Origin: URNF01 sp045634325 | GTDB taxonomy: Bacteria; Bacillota; Clostridia; Oscillospirales; Acutalibacteraceae | Assembly (NCBI GenBank): GCA_045634325.1 | Contig: JAZRAA010000016.1 | Span: 124,001-188,000 of the forward strand | DNA length: 64,000 bases | Direction of reading: 5' to 3' | In this document: positions 59,691-64,000 of the stretch, piece after piece | Layout: each line of letters opens with the position of its first letter | Numbering within the stretch: the stretch's first letter is position 1 | Notes under the pieces: model-generated | Seen by the model: only the letters and a program-made list of their open reading frames with translations | Told to the model about the DNA's origin: nothing | Database searches by the model: none | Made by a program: the position numbers and the translations under genes

Positions 59691-62600
59691 ATGAACGAAC
59701 AAACCTTTCAAACGGTTTTTGGAGAATATATCGATATAGATCCGCTACTGTCGGACAGTGCGGTCAAATCTGTGCGTCTGGATATGGACGAGCGGGGACT
59801 GAAAGTGGATATTTGCCCCGCTACAGTTGTGCAAGCGGAGGTTTTGTTCAAAGCAGAAGAACAATTAAAAAAAGCTTTGAAATTGCAAAACGCCATACTG
59901 ACTCCGCATTTTTCGCCCGCTATGTTCACGCCGTCGGTGTTTTCGGCAGTGGTGACCTATTTGCGCAAAAAGAATGCTGCGGTGAACGGTACGTTTGATG
60001 AGGCGACCTGCGTACTTGATGGGGACAAGCTCACCGTGACGCTCGCGCACGGCGGGAAAAATCTGTTGATGGTGACCAACACCGAACAGATGCTTACGCA
60101 GTTGATTTCACAGTTGTTTGACTTGCATTTGCAGGTCATCATCGAGGGGGATGCTACCGTTAACGAACAGGATGAACGGTACATAGAGATGCAACAGCGT
60201 GTTGCCGAGCAAGAGGAGGCGGCGCGCCGTTTGGCGCAACAGCACGCACAGGCGGCAAGCAAAAAAGCTGCACCCGCAAAACAGACGGCGGTGCCCACTT
60301 GCGCCAAACCGATTGACCCCACTGCGCCGCCCGCATCGGGATTGCCGATTTATTTGGAAACGGCAACGCCCTTGTTTGGTGTGCCGATAAAAGAACGTCC
60401 TCGTGAACTGTGCTCGCTGGAAGCAGACGGCTCTAATGCAACCGTATGGGGCGAAATTTTTGCTATTGATTCTCGTGATAATCGTGATGGCACGAAATGT
60501 CGTTATAGCATTGATATCACCGACCAAACGGATTCGGTGACGCTCAGCGTTTGGCTGGATAAAAAACGTGATGCCGATAAAATCGGTGCCATTTCCTCTT
60601 TGAAAAAAGGGGATTGCGTACTGGTTGCCGGCTCGTATGATTACGATGCGTATGTCCGTGCGAACTTGATGCGTCCTCGTGCGATGGCGGTGGTAGCAAA
60701 ATTCAAGCGACAGGATACCGCTTTAGAAAAACGTGTAGAATTGCATTTGCACACCAAAATGTCCATGATGGATGGTGTCTCGGAAGCATCCGATTTGATA
60801 AAACGTGCCGCCGAATGGGGACACAAAGCGGTTGCTATCACCGACCACGGTGTAGCACAAGCGTTCCCCGATGCCTTAAAAGCGGTAAGCGGTCTGCGTA
60901 AAGCAGGGAATGATATAAAAATCCTGTATGGCATGGAAGCTTATTATGTTAATGATGCCATTCCGGTTGTGAAAGGACAAGCGGATGACAGTATTGACGG
61001 CGAATATATCGTATTTGATTTGGAGACCACAGGTTTATCTGCCGCCACAGAGCGCATCACCGAAATTGGTGCGGTGCGTTTGCGTGGCGGAGAGATTATA
61101 GAGGAATTCAACACCTTTGTGAATCCCGAAAAACCTATCCCTGCTCAAATCACGGAATTAACCGGTATCACCGATGAAATGGTGGCAGATGCGCCGTGCG
61201 AAGCGCAAGCGCTGCAATCTTTCTATGATTTTTGCGGTGACTGTTCTATTTTAGTGGCACATAATGCGGGCTTTGACACAGGCTTTTTGCAAGCAGCGGC
61301 ATTGCGTTGTGATAAGCCGTATAACTTTACAGCAATAGATACCGTGCCGGTCAGCCGTGCGTTGTATCCCGACTTGAAAAAACATAAATTGGATGCGGTG
61401 GCGAAATATCTGGACCTCCCGCCGTTTGAACATCACCGTGCATGTGATGATGCTCGTGTGCTTGCACAGATTTTCCAAAGGGAAATTGCCGCCATGAAGG
61501 GCTATGGCATTTCGATGGTGCAGGAAATCAATACCAAGCTCACCGGCATTGACCCCAAAAAAGCAAAATCGTATCATATGATTTTATTGGTGCGTAACCA
61601 TACGGGTCTTAAAAATTTGTATAAGTTAATATCGTGGTCCAACCTGCATTGTTTCTATCGACATCCGCGTATACCCCGCAGTATGCTGGAACAACACAGA
61701 GAAGGTCTGCTGATTGGCAGTGCTTGTGAAGCGGGCGAATTGTTCCACGCAATCGTAGAAGGTAAACCTTTTGAGGAATTGCTGCATATCGCTTCCTTTT
61801 ATGATTATTTGGAAATTCAGCCTATCGGTAACAACGCTTTTATGGTGCGAAACGGCACTGCCGCCAACGACGAGGTGTTGCGTGATTATAACCGCACCAT
61901 CGTAAAATTGGGCGAGCGATTGAAAAAACCGGTTTGCGCGACCTGTGACGTGCATTTCCTCGACCCCGAAGATGCGGCTTTCCGTAAAATTTTGATGGCG
62001 GGAAACGGCTTTGACGATGCTGACCAACAAGCGCCGTTGTATCTGCGTACAACCGATGAAATGTTGCGAGAGTTCGACTATCTCGGCGACGAAAAAGCAC
62101 GAGAGGTGGTCATCACCAATCCGAACAGAATTGCGGATATGATTGAGGATATTCGTCCTATTCCGCTTGGTACGTTCCCGCCGCACATTGACGGTGCGGA
62201 CGAGCAGTTGCAGGAAATTACTTGGGGACGTGCAAAAGAAATCTACGGCGATCCCGTGCCGGAACTCGTGGCAAAACGACTGGAGAGGGAACTGGGCTCT
62301 ATTATCAAACACGGTTTTGCCGTGTTGTATATGATTGCGCAAAAACTGGTCAAAAACTCGGTGGATAACGGGTATTTGGTCGGCTCGCGTGGTTCGGTCG
62401 GTTCTTCTTTTGTGGCGAATATGGCGGGTATCTCGGAAGTGAATCCCTTGGAACCGCATTACGTTTGTCCGAAATGTAAATACAGTGAATTTTTCACCGA
62501 TGGTTCGGTTGGTTCGGGCTTTGACCTGCCGCAAAAAGATTGTCCGCATTGTGGCACACCGTTATCCCGTGACGGACACGAAATTCCGTTTGAAACGTTC

Positions 62601-64000
62601 CTTGGCTTTGATGGCGATAAAGCACCTGATATCGACTTGAACTTTGCAAGTGAATACCAGACACGTGCGCATCGGTATACCGAAACATTATTTGGTGATG
62701 AACACGTGTTCAAAGCCGGTACCATTGCCACCGTTGCGGACAAGACCGCCTATGGCTATGTAAAAAAATATGCCGAAGAACGTGGTAACGTATACAGCAA
62801 CGCCGAAACTAACCGTTTGACCGTTGGTTGCACCGGTGTCAAACGCACCACCGGTCAGCATCCCGGTGGTATGGTAGTCGTGCCGGATGATTATGACGTG
62901 GAGGACTTTTGCCCTGTACAACATCCCGCAGATAAAACCGATTCGGACGTTGTGACCACCCACTTTGATTTCCATTCTATTCACGATACCATTTTGAAAC
63001 TGGATAATCTGGGTCACGTCGTTCCCACTACCTATAAGTATCTGGAAGAATACAGCGGTAAAAGTGTAATGGATGTGGATATGTCCGATCCGATGGTATA
63101 TTCGCTGTTCACCTCTCCGGAGGCTCTGGGTGTTACCAAAGAGGACATCGGTTGTGAAACCGGAACGCTGTCGTTACCTGAAATGGGCACACCTTTTGTG
63201 CGTCAGATGTTGTTAGACTGTAAACCCAAAAACTTTGCAGATTTGTTGCAGATTTCGGGCTTATCTCACGGTACTGACGTGTGGCTGGGTAATGCGCAAG
63301 AACTCATTCAAAAGGGTACTTGCACCATTTCGGAAGTTATCGGAACTCGTGATAACATCATGACCTATTTGATGCACAAAGGTTTAGAGCCGAAAATGGC
63401 ATTTAAGATTATGGAAATCGTGCGTAAAGGCAACGCGACCAAGTTGCTCACCGAGGAACATTTCACTGCTATGAAAGAGCACAATGTGCCGCAATGGTAT
63501 ATTGATTCTTGCATGAAGATTAAGTATATGTTCCCCAAAGCGCATGCTGCGGCGTATATTATTGCCGCTTTGCGTGTGGCTTGGTATAAGGTGCATATGC
63601 CGGTGGCATATTATGCCGCGTATTTCACCGCTCGTCGCGAAGATTTTGATGCAGAACCGGTGATGCGCGGGAAGTCCGCTGTTAAAAACACGATGGATGA
63701 AATCCGTTCTCGTGGTAAAGAAGCTACCGCTAATGAACAGGGACTTGCGGAAACATTGCATATTGTGTACGAGGCTATGCAACGCGGTATCCCATTTTTA
63801 CCCATTGATTTATACCGTTCACATGCGTATAAATTTATCCCCGAAGATGGCGGCATTCGTCTGCCGTTTGCCTCTATGAAAGGCTTGGGTGAACCTGCGG
63901 CCATTCAGCTGAAAGCTGCCTGCGACCCGCAAGACCCGTTTATTTCGGAGGATGATTTGCAAAATCGCAGTGGCATCAACAAGAGCGTGTCCCAGTCACT
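59691..64000 (+). CDS. polC: DNA polymerase III alpha subunit, PolC type, 3' end cut by the window
   Basis: The main replicative polymerase of low-GC Gram-positives. About 1436 codons are visible, and the last ones (NRSGINKSVSQS) resemble the near-C-terminal region, so perhaps 25-30 codons are missing. Domain order: an N-terminal domain (1-180), an Ala/Gln-rich linker (about 165-210), an OB fold (about 240-340), a PHP domain starting at ELHLHTKMSMMDG (His352), split by a DnaQ-type 3'-5' exonuclease with DLETTGL (Asp443). Next come the polymerase palm with GSRGSVGSSFVA, the DxD in APDIDLNFASEYQ and LKLDNLGHV, and the thumb. Start ATG 59691 follows AGAGGAATG. It is the last gene of the cluster. 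Confidence 0.97.
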   Translation, partial: MNEQTFQTVFGEYIDIDPLLSDSAVKSVRLDMDERGLKVDICPATVVQAEVLFKAEEQLKKALKLQNAILTPHFSPAMFTPSVFSAVVTYLRKKNAAVNGTFDEATCVLDGDKLTVTLAHGGKNLLMVTNTEQMLTQLISQLFDLHLQVIIEGDATVNEQDERYIEMQQRVAEQEEAARRLAQQHAQAASKKAAPAKQTAVPTCAKPIDPTAPPASGLPIYLETATPLFGVPIKERPRELCSLEADGSNATVWGEIFAIDSRDNRDGTKCRYSIDITDQTDSVTLSVWLDKKRDADKIGAISSLKKGDCVLVAGSYDYDAYVRANLMRPRAMAVVAKFKRQDTALEKRVELHLHTKMSMMDGVSEASDLIKRAAEWGHKAVAITDHGVAQAFPDALKAVSGLRKAGNDIKILYGMEAYYVNDAIPVVKGQADDSIDGEYIVFDLETTGLSAATERITEIGAVRLRGGEIIEEFNTFVNPEKPIPAQITELTGITDEMVADAPCEAQALQSFYDFCGDCSILVAHNAGFDTGFLQAAALRCDKPYNFTAIDTVPVSRALYPDLKKHKLDAVAKYLDLPPFEHHRACDDARVLAQIFQREIAAMKGYGISMVQEINTKLTGIDPKKAKSYHMILLVRNHTGLKNLYKLISWSNLHCFYRHPRIPRSMLEQHREGLLIGSACEAGELFHAIVEGKPFEELLHIASFYDYLEIQPIGNNAFMVRNGTAANDEVLRDYNRTIVKLGERLKKPVCATCDVHFLDPEDAAFRKILMAGNGFDDADQQAPLYLRTTDEMLREFDYLGDEKAREVVITNPNRIADMIEDIRPIPLGTFPPHIDGADEQLQEITWGRAKEIYGDPVPELVAKRLERELGSIIKHGFAVLYMIAQKLVKNSVDNGYLVGSRGSVGSSFVANMAGISEVNPLEPHYVCPKCKYSEFFTDGSVGSGFDLPQKDCPHCGTPLSRDGHEIPFETFLGFDGDKAPDIDLNFASEYQTRAHRYTETLFGDEHVFKAGTIATVADKTAYGYVKKYAEERGNVYSNAETNRLTVGCTGVKRTTGQHPGGMVVVPDDYDVEDFCPVQHPADKTDSDVVTTHFDFHSIHDTILKLDNLGHVVPTTYKYLEEYSGKSVMDVDMSDPMVYSLFTSPEALGVTKEDIGCETGTLSLPEMGTPFVRQMLLDCKPKNFADLLQISGLSHGTDVWLGNAQELIQKGTCTISEVIGTRDNIMTYLMHKGLEPKMAFKIMEIVRKGNATKLLTEEHFTAMKEHNVPQWYIDSCMKIKYMFPKAHAAAYIIAALRVAWYKVHMPVAYYAAYFTARREDFDAEPVMRGKSAVKNTMDEIRSRGKEATANEQGLAETLHIVYEAMQRGIPFLPIDLYRSHAYKFIPEDGGIRLPFASMKGLGEPAAIQLKAACDPQDPFISEDDLQNRSGINKSVSQS

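Noticed and set aside
1..64000. CRISPR array or insertion sequence
   Set aside because: I saw no regularly spaced repeats and no transposase gene anywhere in the window.

Overview
The window is a stretch of chromosome from a spore-forming member of the Bacillota, most likely class Clostridia. This rests on genes seen here: spoIIGA-sigE-sigG followed by a YlmC/YmxH-type gene, a PolC-type replicative polymerase, a PPi-type phosphofructokinase, the linear N-acetyl-cycle arginine operon, a TepA-FtsK pair, and a rpsB-tsf-pyrH-frr-uppS-cdsA-dxr-rseP-ispG-polC cluster. An Oscillospirales-like fermenter would fit, but the genus cannot be read from this sequence. Most genes have strong Shine-Dalgarno sites, and many transcription units end in clear intrinsic terminators.

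Layout. 1-9700: the 3' part of a type II isoleucyl-tRNA synthetase, a TlyA/DUF2156 pair on the minus strand, glycogen phosphorylase, a lipid kinase, an alpha/beta hydrolase, then a tRNA-Thr gene whose 3' end and terminator are duplicated, and a YbaK-type deacylase. 9860-11735: an amino-sugar unit (NahK-like kinase plus NagB). 11740-20413: shikimate kinase, then an arginine operon argGHCJBDF behind an ArgR-like palindrome array and a near-consensus promoter. 20478-24190: cell-wall genes (LysM-G5-M23 peptidase, DD-carboxypeptidase, SpoIID-like protein). 24336-29390: citrate synthase, a membrane protein, a degenerate kinase-like protein, GAPDH, a 51-aa gene and a ferritin-like protein.

29396-38671 is a compact phage-derived cassette: an S24-type repressor facing a lambda-like divergent control region, then terminase small and large subunits, portal, scaffold-like protein, capsid, connector, a large gp10/nozzle-like protein, and two small membrane proteins resembling holin accessories. 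I see no integrase, replication gene, tape measure, endolysin or attachment repeats. It is therefore either a reduced prophage remnant or a domesticated packaging/capsid element, and it is the most interesting region of the window.

38763-46182: TepA and FtsK/SpoIIIE, a YgiQ-type radical SAM enzyme, a ComEC-like metallo-hydrolase with its DUF3006 partner, and PPi-PFK. 46309-51330: two membrane-anchored proteins, one a parvulin foldase, then the sporulation sigma cluster, whose first promoter has the unusually long spacer known from Spo0A-activated spoIIG promoters. 51347-64000: translation, envelope and isoprenoid genes, preceded by a structured rpsB leader RNA, ending in polC, which runs off the window.
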